DNA from: Pleodorina starrii
Lineage: Eukaryota; Chlorophyta; Chlorophyceae; Chlamydomonadales; Volvocaceae
Reading direction: 5' to 3'
Assembly: GCA_030267565.1 (NCBI GenBank)
Contig: BRXU01000006.1
Location: 4,328,001-4,392,000, forward strand
DNA: 64,000 nt
The notes below the pieces were generated by a model. The model made no database searches. It was given only the letters and a program-made list of their open reading frames with translations, and was not told the DNA's origin. Positions 44,401 through 55,135 of the stretch are shown in pieces. Made by a program: the position numbers and the translations under genes. Numbering within the stretch: position 1 is the stretch's first letter; each line of letters opens with the position of its first letter.

Positions 44401-47400
44401 AGCAGCATCACCGCATAGCCGGCAGCGAGTGCGCTGCTGATGTCCTCAGCATGCATATATGTATACCCGCCGCCCGGTACTACAGGGCGGGTATTCAGAC
44501 ATAAGCATACATAGCTTTTCCAGAATTTTTGGGCGGGGCCCCAGCGCGAAGCGCCCAGGAGGGCCCCGCCCTGTAGGACTGCCCATGTCCGTGCGTGTGC
44601 GCGCGCGCGGATGTATGTATGGATGTGACCTACCACGTGTAATATCTCGGCCCGCGGAAACTAACGCGATATAGGCAACATATTGCATTCTATATTGCAT
44701 GCAATGGTGTCTTTCTTATAGGCAACAAAAATCGTATGAGTACACACCAGCTTGCAGTCTCCATTGACCGAGGCCGAGGTCAAATCAACGCCTCTCGGCT
44801 TATAATTAATTCCAAAAGGTACATCGTTTCTCATAATGGCTCGCATGCCTACCTAACGTTCCCAAGTCCCTGGGATGGGGGGTGGGAATACCGGTATTGA
44901 GTAGTCAGGAGCGAGCCAACCTGTTCAGCCGGACGGACGTACGAGTGGGGATCACTCGCTCGCCGGGCAGCAGGGCCGAAGCCCCACCAGCTGACTCGGA
45001 TCGATTGCATCTCATACTTCTCGCGGTGAAACTGCTCGAAACCACGTTGTCAGAGCCCCATAGGCGCTCTCGCTTATTTAGGCAGCGGGCGGGCATCCAG
45101 CGGTTCGACCCAATCAAGTCCCTAGCATTACTCACGCAACTCCATCCACCCATACGAACTGAACGGGGCCCCGACCTTTTTCTGGCTTCGGGGAAGCCGA
45201 CACCGACCCCTTTTTAACATACGCATGCATGCATAGTACGTAACATACGTAATAACCCTACGTAACCCTACGTATAGTACGTTAACATACACATAGGATC
45301 GGGATGTAATAATATACGTACATTACGGTACAAACATTTACCCCTAACATGTTCTCCTGCCATGCTACTATACTGCCCGCCGATTGCTGCATGCTGATGT
45401 AGCTGCCGCTACGGTGCTTGGCACCTTCCGTGCATCACCCTGGTACATGAGCAGCTTCATCGACCAATTCGCTCTCTGGATCTGGTGGCATTCCGGGGCC
45501 GCAGCCTCCTCCTCCACTACAGTCATGCCTACCTTCAGCTCGCGCCTGAACATGACTGATGACACGCCCGCTATCTTGGCTCTGGTGCCGGATGACCTCG
45601 CATACGTATCGCTGAACGGTCAATTGATCGGTACTGCCATTGGGGGGTAAGCAACTCGTGATGTTACCTTCCCGCACCTTCCCTGCTGGACATACAGTAA
45701 TGTGCCCTGGCATACTTAGGACGTTCGGAGGAATGTATGTGCGGGTTATCCGGGTATGATCATGTGAGAGTAGAGACCAGCAGGCACCGAGCGAGGGGAT
45801 GGCGGGTAGGCAACGACCGACCCATCTCCGTAGAAAATTCCGGCACTGCGGCAGCACGCGGCGTGTACCGGCTAATAAGGATGGAGACAATAGCACGCAT
45901 GCCTCTCCATTATTAGAACACGCACGCGCCCGGACTGCTACGTAGCCATGCGTAAACTTTCTTCATGTTTCACAATAATCTCCAATGCACGGAAGGGGTA
46001 ATGTGCAGCGGCAAATATAATGGCTTGGCCATTGTATGTGTCTGTTGCCGGGTACGTAGTTTGGTAGCACACGTATATGGCTTCGCTAATTGTCGTATTC
46101 ATACCAAGGTACTAAGCCGGATTGAGCAATCAATGCACGTACGTAGTAATAATCCCTCCGACCTCAGTTCCTATCACCGGGTTTCTATCTACCGACCGGC
46201 GGGTTCCATGGATTTCATGGGTTCCATGGATGCTTTGCTACGCATGCTTGTGTGATATCCTTTGGCTATTATATATGACGAGTGAGACCCCCCAAAGGAC
46301 CAGCAGTACGTAAACCCCGGCCTTCCGTTGCGTCCCTTCTTCGTTTTTTGTCGTGCGTGTGCCCTCAATCAACATTGATGGTGCGTGCGTGCATGCAGGT
46401 GGCACGACGGTGGGACGAACCTTATTACTCTGACACTCAAGAGGGGGATGAATATTCTTTCCATTCGTTGCCAGAACGGTCTCGGGCCGGCCGGCCTGCT
46501 GCTATCCATCAGGAATGCAGCCACGGGCCAGATCATCTCACGTTCTAACAGCAGCTGGGGCTACACGACAGAGGATACCGGTTGTGACTGCACCCACCGC
46601 CCAAGAGGCTGCAGGGTGCGAGTGTGCCTGCCACATCCAGACATGCATGTACCTTGTATCTTTGATGAATCGTGTGTGCGTGTTGTTGGCGTGTGATGAT
46701 GCCTCGATCGCTGCAAGGGCCCGAGATTAACTAGCCCGCCCTTCCTCCAACCTACCGTCATGCATGTTTTCTACGTACAGATGCCGATGATGACGGTGCC
46801 TGCTGTATATATATACCATTGCACGTGCGTATTGCTATGTGTGTACATACGTGCTGCATGGCATGCAGGTTTCAGACCTACCAGCTGCAGGAGCCGCCTG
46901 CAAGTGCACCTACAAGGACCTCTGGACCTGTGGTGGCAGTCCTACCCTCTGTGCCGACCCCAAGTCTGAAGCCTGTCAACGACCCAAGCTTAATGACGTC
47001 GCTACCTGTGTGCAAGGCGGGGGCGACTGTGGCGGGTATGACGGGGATGCAACGTGCGACTGCGACTATCACCCAGGTGGCTGCAAGGTGAGCGAGCCAG
47101 GACAGATAGACGGACATGTCAATATTCTATACTAATCCTAATCCGTCACACCCTCTCTTATTGGCATATACGCAGGCAGGCAGGCTTCATATTAGCCAAA
47201 TTAGGTTGCTTTCTCACGGCTCCTGGCCTGGTCTGGCAGCAGCTAGGCTGCTGTCACACATACAGCTTGTGTGCGTGCGTGGCGGCGGGGCATACATATA
47301 CCTACCAGTTTACACGCACGCCTTCTCACAAAAAACACAATGTATGATTGTGCATGCATACGTATGTGCGCATGCAGATCTCCAAGGCGGCTCCTCCCAC

Positions 47401-47602
47401 CACAGCCTGCAAGTGTATCTACAAAGGTGCCTGGACGTGCGGCGGAGAAGTCGTTCAGTGCAGAGACAGCAGTTCACCGTTATGTGAGAACCCCGATATG
47501 AGCTACAGGTCTTGCCTGCTGGGAGGAGGCGATTGCCTGCGTGGCATATGACGAGGCCAAGTGTGACTGCGATTACCACCCATGCACCCAGGAGGTTGCA
47601 CG
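40917..47602 (+). CDS. Modular lectin / proline-rich matrix protein, copy B (likely damaged at 3' end)
   Basis: Proposed exons are 40917-41437, 41879-42125, 42748-42974, 43324-43564, 43992-44335, 45403-45646, 46399-46615, 46869-47087 and 47378-47602. The first encodes a SUEL/rhamnose-binding type lectin domain (CYDGMVIKSI-AFFGR, CLGRTSCVV, DPCVGTYKWVSVTYAC) and an SPPPSPPP rod. Three two-exon modules follow. The first half of each has W-I-W and D-x4-V-LNG; the second half has V-C-NG-GPAGLL and SW-C. I read these as galactose-binding-like beta-sandwiches by pattern only. Pro-rich rods follow modules one and two. Then come cysteine-rich exons of unknown family. The likely role is an extracellular matrix glycoprotein of pherophorin or HRGP style. 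A 4 bp insertion in the last exon gives TGA at 47549. No signal-peptide exon was found upstream in the repeats. The terminal exons known from copy A are deleted. Confidence 0.65.
42345..42460. repeat. Short minisatellite in the first module intron of copy B
   Basis: Imperfect repeats of AGGATTCTTCCGACCGAG and shortened versions (TTCCGACCGG) lie within the intron at 42126-42747. There is no counterpart in copy A, where this module is deleted. Confidence 0.7.
44528..45216 (+). mobile_element. Interspersed element inserted in an intron of copy B
   Basis: This block is absent from copy A between about 1540 and 1560. It starts with a GC-rich inverted repeat (GGGCGGGGCCCC and GGGGCCCCGCCC, about 44530-44571). 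The part at 44640-44845 matches 54277-54468, and the part at 45158-45213 matches about 55078-55130, in the same order and orientation. It is therefore a dispersed element of roughly 0.7-0.9 kb. No coding potential or superfamily is recognised. Confidence 0.6.
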
Positions 47603-47843
47603 GTAGGTTTGGTGGGTTATGCAGGCAGGGTGCGGCCACTGATGATATGTATGCACATACATGCACACCCATCGATCAGAAATACCGTTTATTAGAAGGA
47701 ACTTGCTGATCGGCCCCAAGATGTTCCGCATGTCGTGACCTTTGGAGCCTACCTCGCTCGCGCCCCCGCCCATACGTTGACCTCAAGCTCTATCTCTTAG
47801 GTGGCGCACTCGATGTGCAGCGCACTCTGTCGTTGAACACATA

Positions 47844-49481
47844 ATGATAAATGATAATGATACGCCCGGCCGGTAGCCGAGGCGTGGGTTATGGGAGCAG
47901 AGGGGGTGGGGTGACGGGTTTCCCCGGTCCCAGCCCCCCCCCCACCACCGCAAGGAACTTAAGACTTGTCCCACGTTGGTTACGTGCCGGCCGGTGTCGG
48001 TTCCGCATGGGGGTTGCGTTCCATTTGTCTGCGGGTTATAACGATAGTGTTGAGTGTCCTAACTGCATGGTCGTGGAGGTCGTTGCAGCATGCTCGGGCT
48101 TCCTTGCTGCCCGTGCCTAGGGTGTGGAGTAGAGGGCGTAGGTCCTTCCTGATAGTACCCGCAAAGCCGAGGCTGATGGCTTCCTGTGTTGTGTATCGGA
48201 CCTTCCATCCGGCTTCCGTGAGGAGTTTGGCCAGTTCTGCGTGTTGTACGGCCTTGTCGTGCTGTTTCTGTGTGTGGTTGGTGTCGGCGGTGTAGCCGAC
48301 CTCAACAATGTGTACGGTGTGCTGGCTAGGGCCCTGAGGTCCCTTGTACCCTTGCGCTTGCGTTTCATGGAGGGGGATGTCGGGTATAAGGAGTATATCG
48401 GGCCTGAGTTTGAGGCGTTTCTCATCCTCAATACTCGGGAGCAGCCATTTGGGCAGGCGTGTGCCGGCCACGTAGTCTGGTCGGGTGTCCGCGGGGCCGG
48501 CGTCCATTACAATGTAACAGCCTCCATTGGACCCACGGGCTAGCGTACTGGTAATGTTTTGGACCGCCTTGTTGTGCCGCTGTATGTATAGGGCTCGCAT
48601 GCGGGGGTGAAGGCAGCCTCCGAGGATGTGCGCCCCTGAGTCGAGTTGGTTGCATAGGGGGCAATGTCCCGACGAGGCAGGGCGGCCAGGTGCCACTGGT
48701 TTTTTAAATCGCCTCGCAAGCTTGGCGCTCCATAGCTGGCCGTATAGGTAGTCGAAGCACCGTTTAACGTGCTTGTGTCGGCCCGCCTTGCGCTGTAGAG
48801 TCCGAGTGCTGGTGCTTATGTCGAGGTCGGGCAGAGTGTTGGCGACGTATTTCATGTAATCTGTTTCGTTCGTGTATCCCGAGTGCGTTTCCGGGCTGAC
48901 CAAGGACTCGATACCGCGGTTAAGGTCGTTTGCATAGTGCCCAGCGTTCTTCTCAGGCCCAGCCATTTTCCGCAGCCACCAGTGTTGACTTCGAGGATTA
49001 TTGTCTGAGGTCTCGGTTGCGCTCAGCGCGTCGGGGTCTAGCTTGGAGAGTCCTCGCGCGGCTCGTACGGCTGCTTTGTCCGCTTTCTCGTTGTAAGTTA
49101 CCCCAGTGTGGGCTTTCACTTTAAGCAAAGATGTCTTCAGGTTACAAGCCGCTCGTCGTTTAAGAATTAATACGATTTCCTCAAGCAGCGCCTTGTGCTT
49201 ACTAAGCTGAAGCTTATGTGGGTTGTTTATCATCTTTTTAATGAGATGTAGCGACGCGGCAGAGTCCGTCCATATAGTTAGGTGAGCTTCGTCGTGCAGC
49301 GTGCCTCTGCGCATCTGGAGTCCTTGATGGATGGCACTCAGTTCGCACCGTGTAATAGTTTGGCAGCCCTGGTGGCCTGCGTTCACATTGATGTGGAGCG
49401 TTGTGTTGGTAAGTGCGTCGACGGCCGCGGCCCCCAGGAGATGTCTTTCCTCGTCGCCATCTTTGATTTTTTGCACTGACC
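47844..49481 (-). mobile_element. 5'-truncated sister copy of the Dualen-like LINE
   Basis: This is nearly identical to 6991-8632 of copy A. It is flanked by the 13 bp target duplication CGTTGAACACATA (47831-47843 and 49482-49494). Truncation falls in the RNase H domain just after the first catalytic Asp motif. The unoccupied site is visible in copy A at about 5519-5535 (CGTTGGACACGTGCAGC). The copy is dead on arrival for retrotransposition but shows few differences from the longer element. Confidence 0.92.
47980..49481 (-). pseudogene. Truncated LINE frame: partial RNase H and complete restriction-like endonuclease
   Basis: The frame is uninterrupted from the truncation point to the same stop as in the long copy. 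RNase H begins at GSVQKI and so lacks its first catalytic Asp. The CCHC knuckle (C-x2-C-x7-H-x4-C) and the RPD and IVEVGY motifs of the endonuclease are intact. Raw open-frame extension into 49482-49572 is flanking host DNA. Confidence 0.85.
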
Positions 49482-50107
49482 CGTTGAACACATACGTGCA
49501 GCTCATCCATGATGCATGAATACACCGCTCGCGCACGAGCGAATGGCTGGGAAATGTGTGCGGACCGCTCATGCATGCGTGGCCGCTAGGCCGATAGGTT
49601 AACTTCCAACCGCCAGCAACTTACTAGAAAGCGCATGAGCACATGGTAATGTGGTACAGCCCCTCGTAGGGCGCGGAGATTGTGGCGGTTACTAGGGTGA
49701 ATGGCCGCTGAGCACGCGAGGGGTCCTGTGCGAGACGGATGGCTGGAGTGGCGCCCTTGGCTGGAGGGAATTGTTGTTTGCTGGAAGGGCGGGTACGTAC
49801 TGGCTGTCTGTGAACCAGAGCATGATATGCGTGCGCTCCATGATGTATGTACTATCTAGATGTAGGCAGCAGGGACCATTGGCAATGATTCGTAATTATT
49901 TAACGGAAGGCATGCAGGTTTGCATTCGTTTATTTGTCTTTGCGAATGAGCGAGTGCTGGATGGATGGCCACGCATAAGCTGCAGTCGCGCTCACTTCCG
50001 TATTCGCTGTTGTGGCTGCCGGCGGGCGGGGTAACATTTGTTTTGAGGGCCCCTACCTGGCTGGGATTTCCTGGCATGATGAACTAGCTACTCTGAGCGG
50101 CTTTAAC
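49482..50107 (+). repeat. Copy B sequence paralogous to 5519-7000 with an internal deletion
   Basis: After the LINE the sequence matches copy A at 5525-5690, then jumps near 49660 to copy A at about 6568 onward. The Cys-rich exon at 5953-6165 and most of the one at 6432-6602 are thus deleted in copy B. 50076-50087 is the empty target site of the copy A LINE. Confidence 0.75.
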
Positions 50108-51375
50108 GCTTTATATATTGCACGTCTGTAATCTTGAGGGCCGTGTATAAATGGCAACCCCGTGTAATAAATGAGGGAAAATTTGACACCGTTTCAACAC
50201 GGCTCGTGTTTGACACGGGGCGACACGGGCTGTCTCAACATGGTCTCGACTATACACGAGGCATTCACCGAAGCACACGAGACGAGTGCAGTTCGCATCT
50301 CCCAGATGCTCGCTAGCGACTAAAACGGCTCATGGGGCATGCGTCCGTAGATTTTTACAGTGCCTTGCCTTGACAGTGACTACGAAGGGGCTGTACGAAT
50401 CCACCAGCCGCCCAAGCCACCCAAGCTCCGTCCTGTCCGGTCCCTCCACTGTCACCACACAGCAAGCCCAGGACACACACCCCTAACACAACCAGCAGCC
50501 AAACAGCGGGAGCAAACGGCACCTAAGCGCCCGTTGCTGCCTGGAACGAAAAGCCGGCCAGCCGATGCAAACACAGTTGTCTAAGAGGTCCCTAAAAGAC
50601 GGCCGGCCGGGTCACCAGAACACACACAATCCCTACCCGGCGGAGCTAAGGAGGGCTGTACACCTACCGCCTACGGCCCCGTTTGCAGAGGACGGCTAGA
50701 ACCCCACCAGGGTGAGCTCGGCGGCCTCGTTCGTGGGCTAACTGCTGAGCGAGAGGGGCTAACTGCCATGCCAGCCACAGCACCCACGACAACCGCACCA
50801 CGCATTGTTTCGATTTGCAAGCCCGGGACACAACCCCCTATCCACAACCAGCATCTGTCCGACAAGCGTCTAACAAATGGCTAGTCTCAACACGGATGTG
50901 TGTACACGATAATATACATCTCCTGAAGTCGACTCCATGGACTATACACAAGCCGTGTCTACACGAAATTTATACTCGAACCGTGTCCACACGCACATGT
51001 ACACTCCACCCGTGTCTACACGGGGCGATATACATGGCCGTGTTGAAGCGGCCGTGTATGACACTATCCGTATCTTCTTGCAATACACGGCCATGTTGAA
51101 GCAGACCGAACACCATGTCAACACTAGGCCCCAAAAGTACAGACGCATACGGCACTTGATATTTATGTTGTACAGAATTAGTGTTGCACGCAACCTTAAT
51201 ACCAGGAGAAAGAAATAGCAGAAATAGCAGTAGTACGGCTCCAAACTTGCACATGGTAATCTGCCGGTGGCGGGAGGATGAGGATAGGTATCGTACGTTG
51301 AGTCGGCAGGAGGTGATGTTATGCGTGCCTGGCAGCAGTAACGAATTTTTGTACGGCGTCAGGACGTCCTAATAC
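50108..51375. mobile_element. 1.27 kb insertion in copy B rich in CGTGT/ACACG words
   Basis: There is no counterpart in copy A near 16490. Both ends (50140-50290 and 50885-51115) are dense in CGTGT, ACACGG and TACACG words in both orientations. Examples are CGTGTCTACACG near 50957 and 51013, and GACACGGGGCGACACGGG near 50212. The centre is unique with no coding potential seen. The clustering resembles subterminal repeats of a DNA transposon. Terminal repeats and target duplication were not identified. Confidence 0.4.
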
Positions 51376-52775
51376 CCTAATAACAGCAATACACGGGGCG
51401 AGCGAGTGTGGTGCTGCGTTCGAGAACTCACCGGCATGCATTTCAAATTTTCGATGTGCGTGGTGTATGTCGTGGTTGTGATGTCCGTCGTCTGCAGCTG
51501 CGTGCCACATACACTGCGGACGGAGGTGACACAGCGCCGCCGGCGTGTTTGGGCCGTCCCAGCGACTTTCGCCCAATGGTTGGTTGTTTCGCGCAGGCTG
51601 CAGCCTGCTGGCTGGATAGATGCCTTCATGGCTTTTGGTGTACGTACGTACGTAACTACTTCTTGTGCCGTACGTCTGCAGGCCCGTCATTCGTTCTGGT
51701 GTAGTACTATTAAAATTTGCAGGTATTCACCGTATATCTGGTTGCTTGGTCCCTCCTTCTCCGTTTATTTGAGCTGCTACGAGCAACTCTGATAAGATAG
51801 ATGCATTCCGGATATGTACTACTAGCTAGCTAGCTCCGTCGGTCACAGGGTAGGTACAGTCGCTCCAGGACGGGTGTAACCTTCATTCCCCTTCCCCATG
51901 CATTTCCCTTCCCCCCGGGCAGTCCGAATCTAAGTGTCGCAACGTTGAACAAGTAATAATTGAAGAACCAGCCGTGGGAGCGGTATTGCCTGTGAATGGC
52001 TCTGCGAAAATCACTGATGCATTTGCAGGGCTGTTAGTTGTCGTTGCGGGATACTTCTTGGGGCGCGGAGCCCGGATCAGTCAGATCACTCATCACTTCA
52101 AGCACTGTATGTGCTATTACACGATGATCGGAACGGGATTATTCCTATCGCACGCATGCATGCGGCAATCGACGATCCGAAAGTAACGTTCAGCCATTTA
52201 TTATATAGGGTCTCCCAATTGCAGGGATGCCCTGACACAGGCTGACACCTGTACCCCTGCCCCGTGATGCAAAAAAACTGCGCAAATCCTCACACTGCAC
52301 ACACACGCGTTGGTAAGTGGGTCACATGCCGCTCCCCAGCCACCTCGCACTCACAAGGCCCCCTATACAGATATGGTTTGTTATTGTACGGCTGGCAACC
52401 GGTATGAAAACCGGTTACCCATGTTCAAATCGCATCCTAACAAACGCAAACTCCCAGATCCACCTCCATTCATTCAAGAGATCTCCCAATTGCAGGGATG
52501 TCCTGTCACCTGTACCCCTGCCCCGTACCCAGATGCATAACATCGATGATGCAAAAACACTGCACAGATCCCAACACCACGCAAACGCCCCATGCATGCC
52601 ATCCAAAAGACATTTGCAGCGTCCCCTGGTGAGTCCTTGCCCCCACGCGGTCCCCACGGCTTATTGTTTTACAAATGCGATCAGATCCGGCACCAAGGGA
52701 AGCAATGCTATCGTGAAGCAGAAAGATCAAATGAAACGGAGCCGTGTTGGCAAAGCCCGAGCCCTTGAAGGTGAT
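51376..52775 (+). repeat. Copy B downstream segment paralogous to 16500-17885
   Basis: This is collinear with copy A. Differences include short insertions such as TATATAGGGTCTCCCAATTGCAGGGATG near 52203. The frame from 51406 has the hydrophobic stretch VVYVVVVMSVVCSC shared with copy A. Confidence 0.7.
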
Positions 52776-53335
52776 GCGTCTACGGGCATACATACATCAC
52801 CTTCAAGGGTTCGGGCTTTGCCAACACCGCTGCATTCCATTTGATCTTTCTGCTTCACATGTTCACGATGGCGTTGCTTCCCTTGGTGCCGGATCTGATC
52901 GCATTTGTAATATAATAACCCATGGGGACCGCGCGCGTGGGGGCGAGGACTCACCAGGGGAAGCTGCTGCAAATAAATGTCTTTTGGATGGCATGCATGG
53001 GGAGTTTGCGTGGTGTTTGGATCTGCGCAGTGTTTTTGCGTCATCCATGTTATGCATCTGGGTACGGGGCAGGGGTACAGGTGACAGGGCATCCCTGCAA
53101 TTGGGAGATCTTTTGAATGAATGGAGGTAGGTGGATTTTTTTGTTTGCGTTTTGTTTGCGTTTTGTTTGCGTTTGTTAGGGTGCGATTTGAACACGGGTA
53201 ACCCGTTTTTCATACCGGTTGCCAGCAGTATGATAACAAACCATACGTATCTGTATAGGGGGCCGCGTGGGTGCGTTGTGGCTGGGGAGCGGCATGTGAC
53301 CCACTTACCAAGCAACGCGTGTGTGTGCGCAGTGT
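52300..53335. repeat. Large inverted repeat (arms about 0.5 kb, spacer about 15-20 bp)
   Basis: The left arm, about 52300-52777, and the right arm, about 52796-53335, are reverse complements with moderate divergence and small indels. The centre reads CTTGAAGGTGATG, then CGTCTACGGGCATACATA, then CATCACCTTCAAGG. The outer ends are CGCGTTGGTAAGTGGGTCAC and its complement. Copy A has only one arm (17405-17885). Transcripts across it could form a long hairpin. Confidence 0.9.
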
Positions 53336-54276
53336 CCCTCCACCGAAGCCCGTTCGTGCCCCAGACATTCCGCTGATGTGTTCGCGTACCTATCCGCACC
53401 CCGCGCCGTCCCCTCCCACCTGCTGGTATGCGCTTGCTCCGTCGCGTCGGTCGGCCGGGCTAGCTGCCGCCTTGTCCATCCCTTCCACCCTGCGCAAGAA
53501 CGAAGCAAGGGCGAGCGAGCCGGTCGGTGAACGCGCAAGGCAGCAAAGGTCAACGACGGGGTTGAAGCATTCAATCCTTTCCCGTGCTTTTCGCGCACCA
53601 TTTCTGTTGTGTGACCTCCTTTAATAAATGTTCGATTCGCCCTGTCGGCAGCAAATAAAATTGCTCTTCGCTTACGTGGACGCCGCTATCTTGCAAGACT
53701 GCCGACATCTGCGCGGCCACCGCAGAGGCAGGTATGTCCGAGTAAATAAAGCGACTGCTTTCTCGAGAAGAGCATATATACCTAGATTTATCAATGACGC
53801 TCTCTTCCTCCGTGTGAGCGCCGTCCAAGGAGCCCTTCTCCACATTAAACTAACACAGCCCGGCTCGCTCCACATTTCTCAATCGGCCGCCTGCCTGCGC
53901 GCCAGGCAGATGCTGCCGTGCCTTGTCCAGAAGCTGCTGGACCGTGTGAAAGAAGGCCATGAAACTGGTAGTGTTTAGGGTACATACATTTTTAGGCACA
54001 GTGGCGCTCAAACTCGACTACAGGTGCGTGGGCAGGGGTATTCTGGCGGACTTGCTTTCTCGTCGGCGAGCTCGCATTCACAACAAACAACATATTTTAC
54101 AGGTCAATTTCGGCAGGAACATATATAGGGTCATATGTATAGTACGACGTCCAAAGTCGGCGGGTACCCGTACGCATATGCAAGGGGCGCTACGGCAGCC
54201 CGCGCCCCAAGCAAAGGGTTCCTGAGCCCAGACGCTGACTCCAAAGGCAGGGCGCGCGCTTGTAAGATACCAAGCG
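53336..54276. other. Unannotated stretch, no gene recognised
   Basis: Several open frames of 60-120 codons are present on both strands, but none has a motif I recognise. A 90-codon minus-strand frame (53571-53843) has ordinary amino acid composition and could be an exon, but I found no splice-compatible neighbours. Confidence 0.4.
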
Positions 54277-55135
54277 CAGTATCTCAGCCAGCGGAAACAC
54301 GATATGAGTAACATATTATATTCTTTATTGCATGGTATCTTTATTATAGGCAACCAACATCGTATGAGTACAAACCAGTTCTGCAGTCTCCATGGACCGA
54401 GGCCGAGGTCAAACCAACGCCTCTCGGCCTATAATTAATTCCAGAAGGCACATCGTTTCGCATAATGGGATTCTGACATGACGGCGCGAATGAATCTTCG
54501 TTTCGGCAGCCAACTGTATTTGCATATATAGCGAACATTCTTCCCGCGACCACACCACAGCTCTGCTAGCCGGTCCGACCACTTTGACGCACATTGCTAT
54601 TACAAATATTGCAAGGGACATACTATGAGGGGCAAACTGGTTGTTGGACGCCAAGCCGCAAATGCACGCGGTCTTCTGCGGGCCGACCAACAAGTCCAGT
54701 CGGCAACCTAGGGGACTTCTACATTCCCTGTACTAATGTTAAAGTTGTCAAGCCTCCTCTACGGCGAATACCTCGGTAGCGAAGCCTCTGCACTCTCGTC
54801 GGCAACTGCACGTCGTCGCGACCCTCGCAAACTAACAGTTCCGCTGTCCTTCTATTTGCAAGTCAGCCTGCTCTGAGAATAATCCACTCCATGTCTACTG
54901 TCAAGTTACTTAAGCCAATACGCTGGCGGGAAGAGTTGCACAGTGCCGAGACGGCGCGCGATGCTAAACATGAGGCGGATTGCTGAAGCCGCAGGCATTT
55001 CAGATATAAAGCTCTGGCTGTCTATCAGCAGGAATGTCGACACTCTCACACTGGACGCCCTCGCCGCCCTAGCACTCAACTTTGACGGGGCCCCGCCCTT
55101 TTTCCGGTTTCAAGGAAGCCGACACCAACCCCTTG
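54277..55135 (+). mobile_element. Second copy of the interspersed element seen at 44528-45216
   Basis: 54277-54468 matches 44640-44845, and 55078-55130 matches 45158-45213. The middle is unrelated or too diverged to align by eye. Shared landmarks include ATCGTATGAGTACA, GACCGAGGCCGAGGTCAAA and AATTAATTCCA. Confidence 0.55.

Noticed and set aside
53571..53843. 90-codon minus-strand frame with ordinary composition
   Set aside because: No recognisable domain and no compatible neighbouring exons; kept only as a possibility in the unannotated stretch.
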